This document shows positions 1 through 7,024 of a stretch of DNA of 29,988 nt, in pieces; position 1 is the first letter of the stretch; each line of letters starts with the position of its first letter. Source of the DNA: JAOAHC01 sp964593045 (lineage in GTDB: Bacteria; Bacillota; Clostridia; TANB77; CAG-465); assembly GCA_964593045.1 (NCBI GenBank), contig CAZQJQ010000014.1, forward strand, positions 1-29,988. Direction: 5' to 3'. The notes under the pieces were generated by a model. It saw nothing but the letters and a program-made list of their open reading frames with translations. It ran no database searches and was not told the DNA's origin. The position numbers and the translations under genes are program-made.

Positions 1-21
1 ACAACCGCTTTAGGTTTTTTA

Positions 22-52
22 CTTGTATTGTTTATTTTTCAATGTGCTTTGT
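22..52 (-). promoter_or_regulatory. boxA-like rRNA leader element (rRNA operon lies beyond the left edge)
   Basis: Read on the minus strand, this stretch contains ACATTGAAAAATAAACAATA, which resembles the antitermination leader (boxA and following bases, of the form CTTTGAAAACTAAACAA) found before 16S rRNA in many Bacillota. It lies just downstream of two strong tandem promoters that point the same way, and no coding frame starts here. The identification as an rRNA leader is inference, because the 16S gene itself would be outside the window. Confidence 0.5.
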
Positions 53-74
53 CACTTTCGCGACATGTACTATA

Positions 75-103
75 ATTATAACATAAAATGTAGCTAAAGT
101 CAA
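75..103 (-). promoter_or_regulatory. Strong sigma-A promoter (P2), firing out of the left edge
   Basis: On the minus strand TTGACT (103-98) and TATAAT (80-75) are separated by exactly 17 bases. It is the second of two near-consensus promoters in series reading leftward. The initial transcript would run through the boxA-like leader. Tandem strong promoters are typical of rRNA operons in Bacillota. Confidence 0.75.
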
Positions 104-180
104 CCAAAATAATGTTAAAGTACAAATAAATTTTTGGTGATTTTAACTACCAAAAACATAATCGTTTTAGCGACTTAAAT

Positions 181-209
181 ATAATAACATTTTTAAATAA
201 AAATGTCAA
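181..209 (-). promoter_or_regulatory. Strong sigma-A promoter (P1), firing leftward
   Basis: On the minus strand TTGACA (209-204) and TATTAT (186-181) are separated by exactly 17 bases. It lies about 105 bases upstream of P2. The bases after both -10 boxes share a GTCGC motif (about 168-172 and 60-64 on the plus strand), which hints at similar start-site control. No gene lies between 1 and 311, so both promoters serve something to the left of the window. Confidence 0.7.
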
Positions 210-270
210 CACTTTTTTAAAAAAAAGATGGAAAATGTCGAAATTTAATGTGTCACTAAAATAAAACAGA

Positions 271-299
271 AAAAACGTCCAGATATACCAGACGTTTTT
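271..299 (-). terminator. Intrinsic terminator after the zinc-ribbon gene
   Basis: A perfect 9-bp stem (AAAAACGTC / GACGTTTTT) with an 11-base loop lies 12 bases past the stop codon of the minus-strand gene at 312-842. On the minus strand the right arm ends in a run of T. The A/T symmetry means it could also stop transcripts entering from the left. Confidence 0.8.
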
Positions 300-311
300 A
301 TTAATTTTATA

Positions 312-842
312 TTAAAATTTATATCCACATTTTTTACAAAATTTAGCCTCAGCTTCGTTTATAGTTCCACATTTTGGACATACTCTTTCAACCACATCTT
401 GCTCCATTTGTTCTGCTTTTGCCTTATCTTCTTTTTGCATTTTTATCTTTACAGGTTTTTGTTTTGCACCACAATTAGAACAATATGTATCATTAAGAGC
501 TATATTCTCAGCACAATTACTACAAGTTCTTAATCCTTTGTTATATAGTATAATTTTATTTGCTTCATCAATATCTGATAAAATTTTAGTTATTTTCTTA
601 CATTCTTTTGTAAATGCATCACCTACATCTTCACCTTTTTTATACATATCAAAAACAGTTTCTCCCATAGCATTATATATTTTTTCGATTTCATCTTCTT
701 TTTGTGCTATTTCCATCTTTCCTTTTGTTTCTTTAAAAAGTTTTTCAGACTTATCTGCTACTGTTTTGTATGTATCAACCGCTGTTTCTCCAACCTTTTG
801 TGTGATTTCTGTTATTTTTTTCATAAATTCCATTTTACTCAA
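312..842 (-). CDS. Zinc-ribbon protein with an N-terminal helical region (unknown function)
   Basis: A 176-residue soluble protein. Residues 1-100 are rich in Lys, Glu and Ala and look helical, probably a coiled coil. Two zinc ribbons follow: C107/C110/C121/C124 and C155/C158/C169/C172, each of the CxxC(G)...CxxCG type. No signal peptide or membrane segment is seen. The start ATG is preceded by GGAGG. It follows clpC by 49 bases on the same strand but has its own promoter in that gap, so it may be both read through from the clp operon and expressed alone. Many Clostridia carry similar double-zinc-ribbon proteins of unknown role. Function is not assigned; the adaptor idea (the operon-mate McsA also has zinc sites) is inference only. 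Confidence 0.85.
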   Translation of the reverse strand: MSKMEFMKKITEITQKVGETAVDTYKTVADKSEKLFKETKGKMEIAQKEDEIEKIYNAMGETVFDMYKKGEDVGDAFTKECKKITKILSDIDEANKIILYNKGLRTCSNCAENIALNDTYCSNCGAKQKPVKIKMQKEDKAKAEQMEQDVVERVCPKCGTINEAEAKFCKKCGYKF

Positions 843-853
843 CCTCCAAATTA

Positions 854-883
854 ACTATATCATAAAACATATAGTAATTTCAA
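854..883 (-). promoter_or_regulatory. Promoter of the zinc-ribbon gene, with overlapping small inverted repeat
   Basis: On the minus strand TTGAAA (883-878), an 18-base spacer and TATAGT (859-854) form a moderate promoter, with TG one base before the -10. A 7-bp inverted repeat (ACTATAT at 854-860, ATATAGT at 869-875) overlaps it and could be a weak clpC terminator. No GC-rich terminator is seen after clpC. Confidence 0.5.
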
Positions 884-891
884 CCTTTTAT

Positions 892-3321
892 TTATTTTTT
901 TATAATATTAATTTTTTCATTATCTAGAATAACTTCAACATTATCTCCTTCTTTTACTTCTAAATCAAGCATTGCTTCAGCAAATTTATCTTCAATATTA
1001 CTTTGTATTGCTCTTCTTAATGGTCTTGCTCCATATATGTCATCGAACCCGACCTTGCTTATATAATCTATAACTTCATCTTTAATATCTACAGTTATAT
1101 TTTTTGATTTTAACCTATCCTCAAATTCTTTTAACATTAGTTTAGTTATATTTTTAACGCTTTCTTTATTTAATTTTTTAAATACAATTATTTCATCTAA
1201 TCTATTTAAAAATTCTGGCCTAAATATCTTTTTAAGTTCAGCTAAAACTTCTTGTTTTGTATTTTCATAATCTCTAAGACTATCTTCTTTATTTACAAAA
1301 CCTATGTGTTTTGTTTCAGTTATATTTCTAGCACCAGCATTTGATGTCATTATGACAACTGTATTTTTAAAATTAACAACTCTTCCATTTGAATCAGTAA
1401 GCCTTCCATCATCTAAAATTTGAAGTAAAACATTAAATACATCGGGATGTGCTTTTTCAATTTCATCAAATAATACGATACTATATGGTTTTCTTCTTAC
1501 TTGTTCTGTTAATTGTCCTCCTTCATCATATCCCACATAACCTGGAGGTGAACCAATAAGTTTAGAGACGCTATGTGGTTCCATATATTCTGACATATCA
1601 ATTCTTATCATTGCATTCTCATCACCAAACAAATTATATGCTAATGCTTTTGTAAGTTCTGTTTTACCTACGCCTGTAGGCCCTAGAAATATAAAAGAAC
1701 CAATAGGCCTTTTCTCATCTTTAAGTCCAAGTCTTGCTCTTTTTATAGCTCTTGTAAGAGAATCAACAGCTTCATCTTGACCTATAACTCTCTTCTTTAG
1801 CGAAGCATCTAACTCTTTTAATCTTTTTGATTCACTTTCATTTATTTTTGATACCGGAATTTTAGTCCATCTAGCAACTACATCTGATATGTCTTTTTCT
1901 GTAACAGATACATCTCTAGAAACCGTGTCACTTTCCCATTTTTTTCTTTCGGTAGCAAGTTTTTCTTTTGTTTTCTTTTCTTCATCTCGTATTTTTGCAG
2001 CCTTCTCAAATGACTGAGATATTATTGCCTCTTCTTTTTCTTTAGATAATTTTTTTATTTTTTCATCTAAGTCATTTAATATATCTGGTGCTGTAACTGT
2101 TTTTAATTTTATCTTAGAACATGCCTCGTCTATTAAATCAATTGCTTTGTCTGGTAAAAATCTATCACTTATATACCTTTGGCTTAGATTTACAGCAGCA
2201 TTTATAGCATCATCAGTTATTTTTACTTTATGATGTGCTTCATATCTATCCTTTAAACCTTTTAAAATTTCAATAGTATCTTCTTTAGTAGGTTCATCAA
2301 TAATTACAGTTTGAAATCTTCTTTCAAGTGCAGCATCTTTTTCTATATATTTTCTATATTCATTTAAAGTAGTAGCGCCTATTATTTGCACTTCTCCTCT
2401 TGAAAGTAATGGTTTTAAAATGTTAGCTGCATCCATAGCACCTTCTGCTGCTCCAGCACCTATTATTGTATGTAACTCATCTATAAATAATATAATGTTA
2501 CCTGCCTTTTTTATTTCTTGTAAAGATTTTTTAAGTCTTTCTTCAAAGTCACCTCTATATTTTGCCCCTGCAACCATTGAAGACATATCAAGTGATAAAA
2601 CTCTTTTATTTTTTAATACTTCAGGAACTTTATTTGCAATTATTATTTGTGCTAGTCCTTCTACTACTGCAGTTTTACCTACTCCGGGTTCTCCTAGCAA
2701 TACTGGGTTATTTTTTGTTCTTCTACTCAAAATTTCTATTATTCTTTCTATCTCGTTATTTCTGCCTATAACAGGATCAAGTTTTCCGTCTTTTGCAAAA
2801 ACCGTTAAATCTTTAGCATATTGATTAAGCGTAGGTGTATTTGCATTTATATTTTGACTAGTTGATGAAAAATTATTTATCGGTGAATCTTCACTTAAAA
2901 AACTAACAACATCTGCAAATATTTTCTGTGGATCTATATTTGAATCTATTAAAATTCTAACAGCAACGCTATCTATCTCTCTCATAAGAGATAGCAGTAT
3001 ATGCTCTGTTCCAACATAATTTTGTCCAACCCTTTTAGACTCTTTTATACTATTTTCAATTATTCTTTTTGCTCTTGGAGTAAAATCAACATTCTCATCA
3101 TTATCTTTTGTATCCATTACCCCATCAATTTTAACTATTTCCTCTGCTATATAATCAGCTGTAAGTCCTTGATTTAAAAGGATTTTTGCAGCAAGTCCTT
3201 CTCCTTCTTTTACAAGACCATATAATATATGTTCTGTTCCAATAAATGGATAATTATTTTCAATTGAAAAATCTCTTGCTAAATCTAGAACTTTATGTGC
3301 TCTACCTGTAAATTCATACAT
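892..3321 (-). CDS. clpC: ATP-dependent Clp protease ATP-binding subunit ClpC
   Basis: An 809-residue Hsp100 unfoldase, full length for ClpC. It has two Clp_N repeats (about residues 3-65 and 78-140), a first AAA+ domain with Walker A GEPGVGKT (210-217) and Walker B LFIDE (278-282), a middle domain with a UVR-like segment (about 420-455), and a second AAA+ domain with Walker A GPTGVGKT (547-554) and Walker B VLFDE (616-620). ClpC feeds substrates, including arginine-phosphorylated proteins, to ClpP; clpP is not in this window. The start follows AAGGAGT, which lies inside the last codons of mcsB. The mcsB stop and clpC start are one base apart, consistent with translational coupling. It is the last gene of a CtsR-controlled operon. 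Confidence 0.98.
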   Translation of the reverse strand: MYEFTGRAHKVLDLARDFSIENNYPFIGTEHILYGLVKEGEGLAAKILLNQGLTADYIAEEIVKIDGVMDTKDNDENVDFTPRAKRIIENSIKESKRVGQNYVGTEHILLSLMREIDSVAVRILIDSNIDPQKIFADVVSFLSEDSPINNFSSTSQNINANTPTLNQYAKDLTVFAKDGKLDPVIGRNNEIERIIEILSRRTKNNPVLLGEPGVGKTAVVEGLAQIIIANKVPEVLKNKRVLSLDMSSMVAGAKYRGDFEERLKKSLQEIKKAGNIILFIDELHTIIGAGAAEGAMDAANILKPLLSRGEVQIIGATTLNEYRKYIEKDAALERRFQTVIIDEPTKEDTIEILKGLKDRYEAHHKVKITDDAINAAVNLSQRYISDRFLPDKAIDLIDEACSKIKLKTVTAPDILNDLDEKIKKLSKEKEEAIISQSFEKAAKIRDEEKKTKEKLATERKKWESDTVSRDVSVTEKDISDVVARWTKIPVSKINESESKRLKELDASLKKRVIGQDEAVDSLTRAIKRARLGLKDEKRPIGSFIFLGPTGVGKTELTKALAYNLFGDENAMIRIDMSEYMEPHSVSKLIGSPPGYVGYDEGGQLTEQVRRKPYSIVLFDEIEKAHPDVFNVLLQILDDGRLTDSNGRVVNFKNTVVIMTSNAGARNITETKHIGFVNKEDSLRDYENTKQEVLAELKKIFRPEFLNRLDEIIVFKKLNKESVKNITKLMLKEFEDRLKSKNITVDIKDEVIDYISKVGFDDIYGARPLRRAIQSNIEDKFAEAMLDLEVKEGDNVEVILDNEKINIIKK

Positions 3322-3322
3322 A

Positions 3323-4318
3323 TTAATCTAACTCCTTTCTAATATATTCTGCTCTTTTTTTATCCTCTTCAATTTGTCCTAATTCTTCTTTTATAATACT
3401 CTTAAAAGTACTTGGCTGTACCTCTACTATAAGTGACTGGACTTTCTCAAGTTTTATGTTATTAATTATACCACTAGCTATGCCAAACCTTAATTTTGAT
3501 AATAATTTTAATGCTTCATTGCTTGAAATTAATCTTGCATTTTTTAATACCCCATATGTTCTAAAAATTTCATCTTCTATTTTTATACTATTTTCAAGTA
3601 CAATTTTTCTTGCTTTTCTTTCTTGCTCTATTATAGAATAGATTACATTTTTAATTTTGTAAATTATCTGCTCATCCGTATCTCCCAATGTTTTTTGATT
3701 AGATATTTGAAACATATTACCATAACCAGTTGAATTTTCTCCATATAATCCTCTTACAGATACTCCCATATTACTTGCCTCTTCAAATATTTTATTTAAT
3801 ACGCCTAACCTTGCAAGGCCTGGCAAATGTAACATTACAGAAACTCTCATACCAGATCCTACATTTGTTGGACATGCTGTTAAATATCCGTATTTTTCAT
3901 GTATTGCAAAATCTAATTTTGATTCTAAATAGTTTGTAAAATTAGAAACATCTAAATAACATTTATCAATATTGAAACCACTTTCAAATGCTTGTATTCG
4001 TAAATGATCCTCCTCATTTACCATAGTAACTACAGTATAATCATTATTCATAACAAGTGCACCAGTAGTTACATTATTCACAAATTCCTTTGAAATAATA
4101 TGTTGCTCCACTAAACTATGCCTAGTATTATCATCAATATCTTTCATCATGAAAAAATTATATCCACTACTTACTACCTTTTTTATATCATCACATAACT
4201 TTAACGCTTGTTCTTTAGAAAGTGCATTTGGAAAGTTATATTCACTTAAATTTCTTGTAAGTCTAACTCTTGTAGAAACAACAACATCAGAATCTTTCGA
4301 AATATTTTTCCACCACAT
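3323..4318 (-). CDS. mcsB: Protein-arginine kinase McsB
   Basis: A 331-residue member of the phosphagen-kinase fold that phosphorylates arginines and marks proteins for ClpCP. Family motifs are present: STRVRLTRN (15-23), NEEDHLRIQ (101-109), CPTNVGSGMR (149-158) and RGLYGE (189-194). The C-terminal tail with RAEYIRKEL matches the usual end of the family. It is a little shorter than the Bacillus enzyme, which has about 360 residues. The ATG is preceded by TAGGAGGT. It sits between mcsA and clpC with gaps of 9 and 1 bases, the standard order. Confidence 0.97.
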   Translation of the reverse strand: MWWKNISKDSDVVVSTRVRLTRNLSEYNFPNALSKEQALKLCDDIKKVVSSGYNFFMMKDIDDNTRHSLVEQHIISKEFVNNVTTGALVMNNDYTVVTMVNEEDHLRIQAFESGFNIDKCYLDVSNFTNYLESKLDFAIHEKYGYLTACPTNVGSGMRVSVMLHLPGLARLGVLNKIFEEASNMGVSVRGLYGENSTGYGNMFQISNQKTLGDTDEQIIYKIKNVIYSIIEQERKARKIVLENSIKIEDEIFRTYGVLKNARLISSNEALKLLSKLRFGIASGIINNIKLEKVQSLIVEVQPSTFKSIIKEELGQIEEDKKRAEYIRKELD

Positions 4319-4327
4319 ATTTACCTC

Positions 4328-4816
4328 CTATTTTTCTAATTTTTTTATTTCATCTCTTATTTTAGCAGCCTCTTCATATTCTTCTTTTTCTACATGTTCT
4401 TTTAGTTTAATTTTAAGTTTATCTATTTTATTTAATTTTTCATCATTTGTTTTTTCTCTAATTTTCTCTTTACCCTTTCCTATTTTTTTGTGTACATGTT
4501 CATTTACTCCATTCATTTTTAAAAATAGACTGTCTAATTTATCTTTAAATGTAGAATAACATTCTGGGCATCCAAAAAGTCCTGTTTTTGCATAATCTTC
4601 AAAACTATATCCACATCTTTTACATACCTGTTCCTCATCTTCTAAGTCAAAATCTTTAAAATTCATTGTAAAAAGAGGAGAAAAGATATTAGAAAAGCCA
4701 GAAAAACCTAATTTGTTTGCACAGGAAGAACATACATGTAACTCCTTTTTTTCTCCATTTATATTCTCATAATACCTAACATTTGCTTCATTTTTTCCAC
4801 AAACCTCACATTTCAT
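4328..4816 (-). CDS. mcsA: McsA, zinc-binding activator of McsB
   Basis: A 162-residue protein with two zinc sites, C3/C6/C29/C32 and C65/C68/C83/C86, and a C-terminal UVR motif (about 130-162). This layout is diagnostic for McsA, which binds and activates the McsB kinase and modulates CtsR. Many bacterial McsA proteins are annotated simply as UvrB/UvrC-motif proteins. The ATG follows AAAGGA. It lies 15 bases after ctsR. Confidence 0.95.
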   Translation of the reverse strand: MKCEVCGKNEANVRYYENINGEKKELHVCSSCANKLGFSGFSNIFSPLFTMNFKDFDLEDEEQVCKRCGYSFEDYAKTGLFGCPECYSTFKDKLDSLFLKMNGVNEHVHKKIGKGKEKIREKTNDEKLNKIDKLKIKLKEHVEKEEYEEAAKIRDEIKKLEK

Positions 4817-4831
4817 AAAATCATTTCCTTT

Positions 4832-5278
4832 CTATATACAATTGACTATCAACGATTTAAATATATCAGCTCTTACATTATCTCGTATATTAGGTGCTAC
4901 ACCTGCTAGTGTCTTATCTGATACAGCCACTTTTATAATATTGATAGTATTTTCATCTAATATATTATAACTTAAAAGATTTTCAAGATAAATATATGCG
5001 ACACTTTGTGACAATTTACTACCCATCTTTTCAAAAATCTGCATAATATACTCATTTTTATCAACATTTACCCTGTTTATTTTTATATAGCCTCCTCCAC
5101 CTCTTCTACTCTCTACATAAAAACCAAGTTCAGGAACAAACCTTGTTGCTATAACATAATTAATTTGAGATGGAACACAATTAAAATGTGTAGCTATATC
5201 ATTTCTTTTTAACTCTACATAACTATCATCTCCTAAAATTTCTTTAATATATGCTTCTATTATATTGGATAAATTCAT
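4832..5278 (-). CDS. ctsR: Transcriptional repressor CtsR
   Basis: A 148-residue repressor of class III heat-shock genes. The N-terminal winged helix-turn-helix (about 5-70) carries the typical NLSNIIEAYIKEIL start and the RGGGGYI wing (about 59-65) that reads the heptad operator. The C-terminal part (about 75-148) is the dimerisation and heat-sensing domain. It is the first gene of the operon, with an AGGAGG site before the ATG. A matching CtsR operator overlaps its own promoter, so it is almost certainly autoregulated. Confidence 0.97.
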   Translation of the reverse strand: MNLSNIIEAYIKEILGDDSYVELKRNDIATHFNCVPSQINYVIATRFVPELGFYVESRRGGGGYIKINRVNVDKNEYIMQIFEKMGSKLSQSVAYIYLENLLSYNILDENTINIIKVAVSDKTLAGVAPNIRDNVRADIFKSLIVNCI

Positions 5279-5297
5279 ATTTCCTCCTTAATTTAAC

Positions 5298-5314
5298 TTT
5301 GACTTTCTTTGACT
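5298..5314. promoter_or_regulatory. CtsR operator
   Basis: On the minus strand this reads AGTCAAAGAAAGTCAAA, two direct heptads separated by three bases. It matches the known CtsR consensus RGTCAAANANRGTCAAA at every defined position. It abuts the -10 box of the ctsR promoter and covers the expected start site, so bound CtsR would block initiation. Confidence 0.95.
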
Positions 5315-5343
5315 ATTATACACCAAAAAAAATAATTTGTCAA
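5315..5343 (-). promoter_or_regulatory. Sigma-A promoter of the ctsR-mcsA-mcsB-clpC operon
   Basis: On the minus strand TTGACA (5343-5338), a 17-base spacer and TATAAT (5320-5315) give a perfect consensus promoter directly upstream of the CtsR operator. It lies between the rpsO terminator and ctsR. Confidence 0.92.
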
Positions 5344-5348
5344 CAGAA

Positions 5349-5385
5349 AAATAAAGAGATACAGAAAAACCATATCTCTTTATTA
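5349..5385 (-). terminator. Terminator-like hairpin after rpsO
   Basis: A perfect 13-bp but AT-rich stem (5349-5361 with 5373-5385) and an 11-base loop, beginning just past the rpsO stop codon. The minus-strand continuation has a short T run. It lies between rpsO and the ctsR promoter, where a terminator is expected. The low GC content makes it weaker than the others in this window. Confidence 0.65.
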
Positions 5386-5386
5386 A

Positions 5387-5650
5387 TTATTTTCTTATTT
5401 TTAATTTACTTATTATTTCTCTATATCTTTCTATATCTCTAGATTCTAGATACTTTAATAATCTTCTTCTTTTACCAACCATCATAAATAGACCTCTTCT
5501 TGAATGATCGTCTTTTTTATGAATTTTTAAATGTTCAGTAAGTTCATTTATTCTTTCTGTTAAAAGAGCAATTTGAACTTCTGCAGAACCAGTATCTTTT
5601 TCTTTTCTAGCATATGTTGATAAAATTTCTGCTTTTCTTTCTTTAGTCAT
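5387..5650 (-). CDS. rpsO: 30S ribosomal protein S15
   Basis: An 87-residue protein, the usual length for S15. It has the typical core DTGSAEVQIALLTERI, the central HKKDDHSRRGL segment that contacts 16S rRNA, and VGKRRRLLKYL. S15 binds the central domain of 16S rRNA early in 30S assembly. The ATG follows AAAAAGGAGG. It appears to be a single-gene unit here; pnp, a common neighbour in other bacteria, is not adjacent. Confidence 0.98.
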   Translation of the reverse strand: MTKERKAEILSTYARKEKDTGSAEVQIALLTERINELTEHLKIHKKDDHSRRGLFMMVGKRRRLLKYLESRDIERYREIISKLKIRK

Positions 5651-5756
5651 TTTAAAATCCTCCTTTTTCTCTAAACTCCTAAAACCAAGAAATCACACGA
5701 GGCATGTTAATTCTGAGTAATAGGTATATATAAATGATAAAAATCATATATATCAA
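5651..5756 (-). promoter_or_regulatory. rpsO upstream region: weak promoter candidate and leader
   Basis: Just past the preceding gene's stop, the minus strand has TTGATA (5756-5751), an 18-base spacer and TATATA (5732-5727), a possible but poor promoter. A small hairpin (ATGAT/ATCAT at 5734-5747) lies in the same place and might instead be a weak terminator for the M23 gene. The remaining leader of about 70 bases could fold (for example ACTC with GAGT) and rpsO leaders are autoregulated by S15 in several bacteria, but I cannot identify a known S15-binding fold by eye. Confidence 0.35.
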
Positions 5757-6752
5757 TTATTTTCCAGCAATATATGGATATGAATCAACTGAACTTCCAT
5801 TTATTCTTACTTCAAAATGTAAATGATTACCTGTTGAATATCCAGTAGAACCCATTGCTGCTATTGTATCTCCCTGATTTACTGTTTCACCAGCTGTAAC
5901 ATATAACTTACTACAATGTGCATACCAAGTAGAAACTCCATTACCATGATCAATTTTTATTAAATAGCCATATCCATTTGAATTCCAACCTGAAAATGTT
6001 ACAAGCCCTGATTTATATGCATATATTGGATCTCCTGCTTTTCCTGCTATATCAGTTCCAGTATGAAATCCTTCTGATCTCCATCCATATCTTGAAGATA
6101 TATAGTGTGCAGTAGTAGGCCAAATTCCACCTTGTGCTGCTGCAACCAATGCAGTCTCTTGAGATACTGTTGCATTAGTAGATGTAGCTTTTTGATATGT
6201 TGTAGTGACCGGTTTATTTCTACTTACTATATCTTTTAATATACTATCTGCTCTTTCGATTGAAGTTGTTTCTCCAAGTTCACTTACTTTTTGTTCACAA
6301 ACAGCAACATTTAAACTAGAAACTTCGCTTTTCAAACTTTCTACATATTTATTTGCTTCATCTTCTGTACAGAAAGTCATTTGTGTTTCATTATTAACTG
6401 CTACGTTATATATAGTATATTCTGTTTTTATCTCTGCTCTTAAATTAGTATATACATTCTGATCTTCATATAACTGACTTCTTATATAACATTCCTGAAA
6501 AACAGGATCTACATCTAAATATACTTTTACACTTGAACTAGCTTGTTCTTTTTCAGCAACTAAAGTTGCATATACTTCATCAAATTGTTGTTTGTCTGAA
6601 AAGTATCCAATAAAGCTGTCTCCTATATTTACTTTTAAAGCAGGTTTATACACATTCATTATTGTTACAGCAACAGCACTAAATACAAGTACCATTAAAA
6701 CAACAGTTACAAAAATGAATCTAAGTGTACCCCATACACTTCTTTTTTCCAT
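5757..6752 (-). CDS. Membrane-anchored M23 (LytM-type) peptidoglycan endopeptidase
   Basis: A 331-residue protein with one N-terminal membrane segment (about 9-33), an extracytoplasmic region of about 150 residues without a recognised motif, a Ser/Thr-rich linker (about 180-205) and a C-terminal M23 domain (about 210-330). The zinc and catalytic residues are complete: H230 and D234 in HTGTD, H279 in YAHCS, and H310-L-H312. It should therefore be an active metallopeptidase cutting peptide cross-bridges outside the membrane. The layout resembles SpoIIQ, but the extra domain and a consensus vegetative promoter argue against a sporulation-only role. The ATG follows AAGGAAGG at an unusually long distance (about 14 bases); an in-frame stop just upstream rules out an earlier start. 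Confidence 0.9.
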   Translation of the reverse strand: MEKRSVWGTLRFIFVTVVLMVLVFSAVAVTIMNVYKPALKVNIGDSFIGYFSDKQQFDEVYATLVAEKEQASSSVKVYLDVDPVFQECYIRSQLYEDQNVYTNLRAEIKTEYTIYNVAVNNETQMTFCTEDEANKYVESLKSEVSSLNVAVCEQKVSELGETTSIERADSILKDIVSRNKPVTTTYQKATSTNATVSQETALVAAAQGGIWPTTAHYISSRYGWRSEGFHTGTDIAGKAGDPIYAYKSGLVTFSGWNSNGYGYLIKIDHGNGVSTWYAHCSKLYVTAGETVNQGDTIAAMGSTGYSTGNHLHFEVRINGSSVDSYPYIAGK

Positions 6753-6786
6753 AAATAAATTTTACACCTTCCTTTAAGACCGGATT

Positions 6787-6815
6787 ATTATATCACACAT
6801 GAGATTATTTGTCAA
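6787..6815 (-). promoter_or_regulatory. Consensus sigma-A promoter of the M23 peptidase gene
   Basis: On the minus strand TTGACA (6815-6810), a 17-base spacer and TATAAT (6792-6787). Both boxes match the consensus perfectly. The predicted leader is short, about 28 bases. Confidence 0.9.
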
Positions 6816-6876
6816 ATATTAAAATTATCCCTCTTACTAGACATTATTTTATCATATATTATATTATATGTCAAAC

Positions 6877-6925
6877 ATATTACAAAATTTATATAAATAA
6901 AGGAATATCCATGAATTTTAGAAAA
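6877..6925. repeat. Copy A of an imperfect AT-rich dispersed repeat
   Basis: The first 21 bases (6877-6897) are identical to 9863-9883, and the similarity continues with gaps to a shared GAATTTTA. The two copies lie in the same orientation, one on each side of the ydjI-ydjG module. In AT-rich DNA a 21-base match could still be coincidence. No terminal inverted repeats or coding sequence accompany it. Confidence 0.4.
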
Positions 6926-6983
6926 ACATATGGAAATTTAAGTGAATATATTTACATAATTTTAGCTATTCATATATATAAAT

Positions 6984-7016
6984 ATATGGTCACTACACAA
7001 TATATAATGACCATAT
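6984..7016 (-). terminator. Hairpin downstream of the ydjG-like gene
   Basis: A perfect 9-bp stem (ATATGGTCA / TGACCATAT) with a 15-base loop lies 9 bases past the stop at 7025. The minus-strand sequence after it is AT-rich but has no clean T run, so termination strength is uncertain. Confidence 0.5.
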
Positions 7017-7024
7017 TTATTAAT

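Noticed and set aside
1..311. Small protein or tRNA gene in the left-end non-coding stretch
   Set aside because: No frame with a ribosome binding site and no cloverleaf is visible; promoters, leader and terminator account for it.
2420..2824. Long plus-strand open frames within clpC and similar antisense frames in smc, dnaG, pheT and the membrane protein gene
   Set aside because: They are antisense shadows of well-supported genes, with no ribosome binding sites or family features.
5757..6752. Assignment of the M23 gene as spoIIQ
   Set aside because: It has an additional large extracytoplasmic domain, a consensus sigma-A promoter and no spoIIIAH or other engulfment genes nearby.
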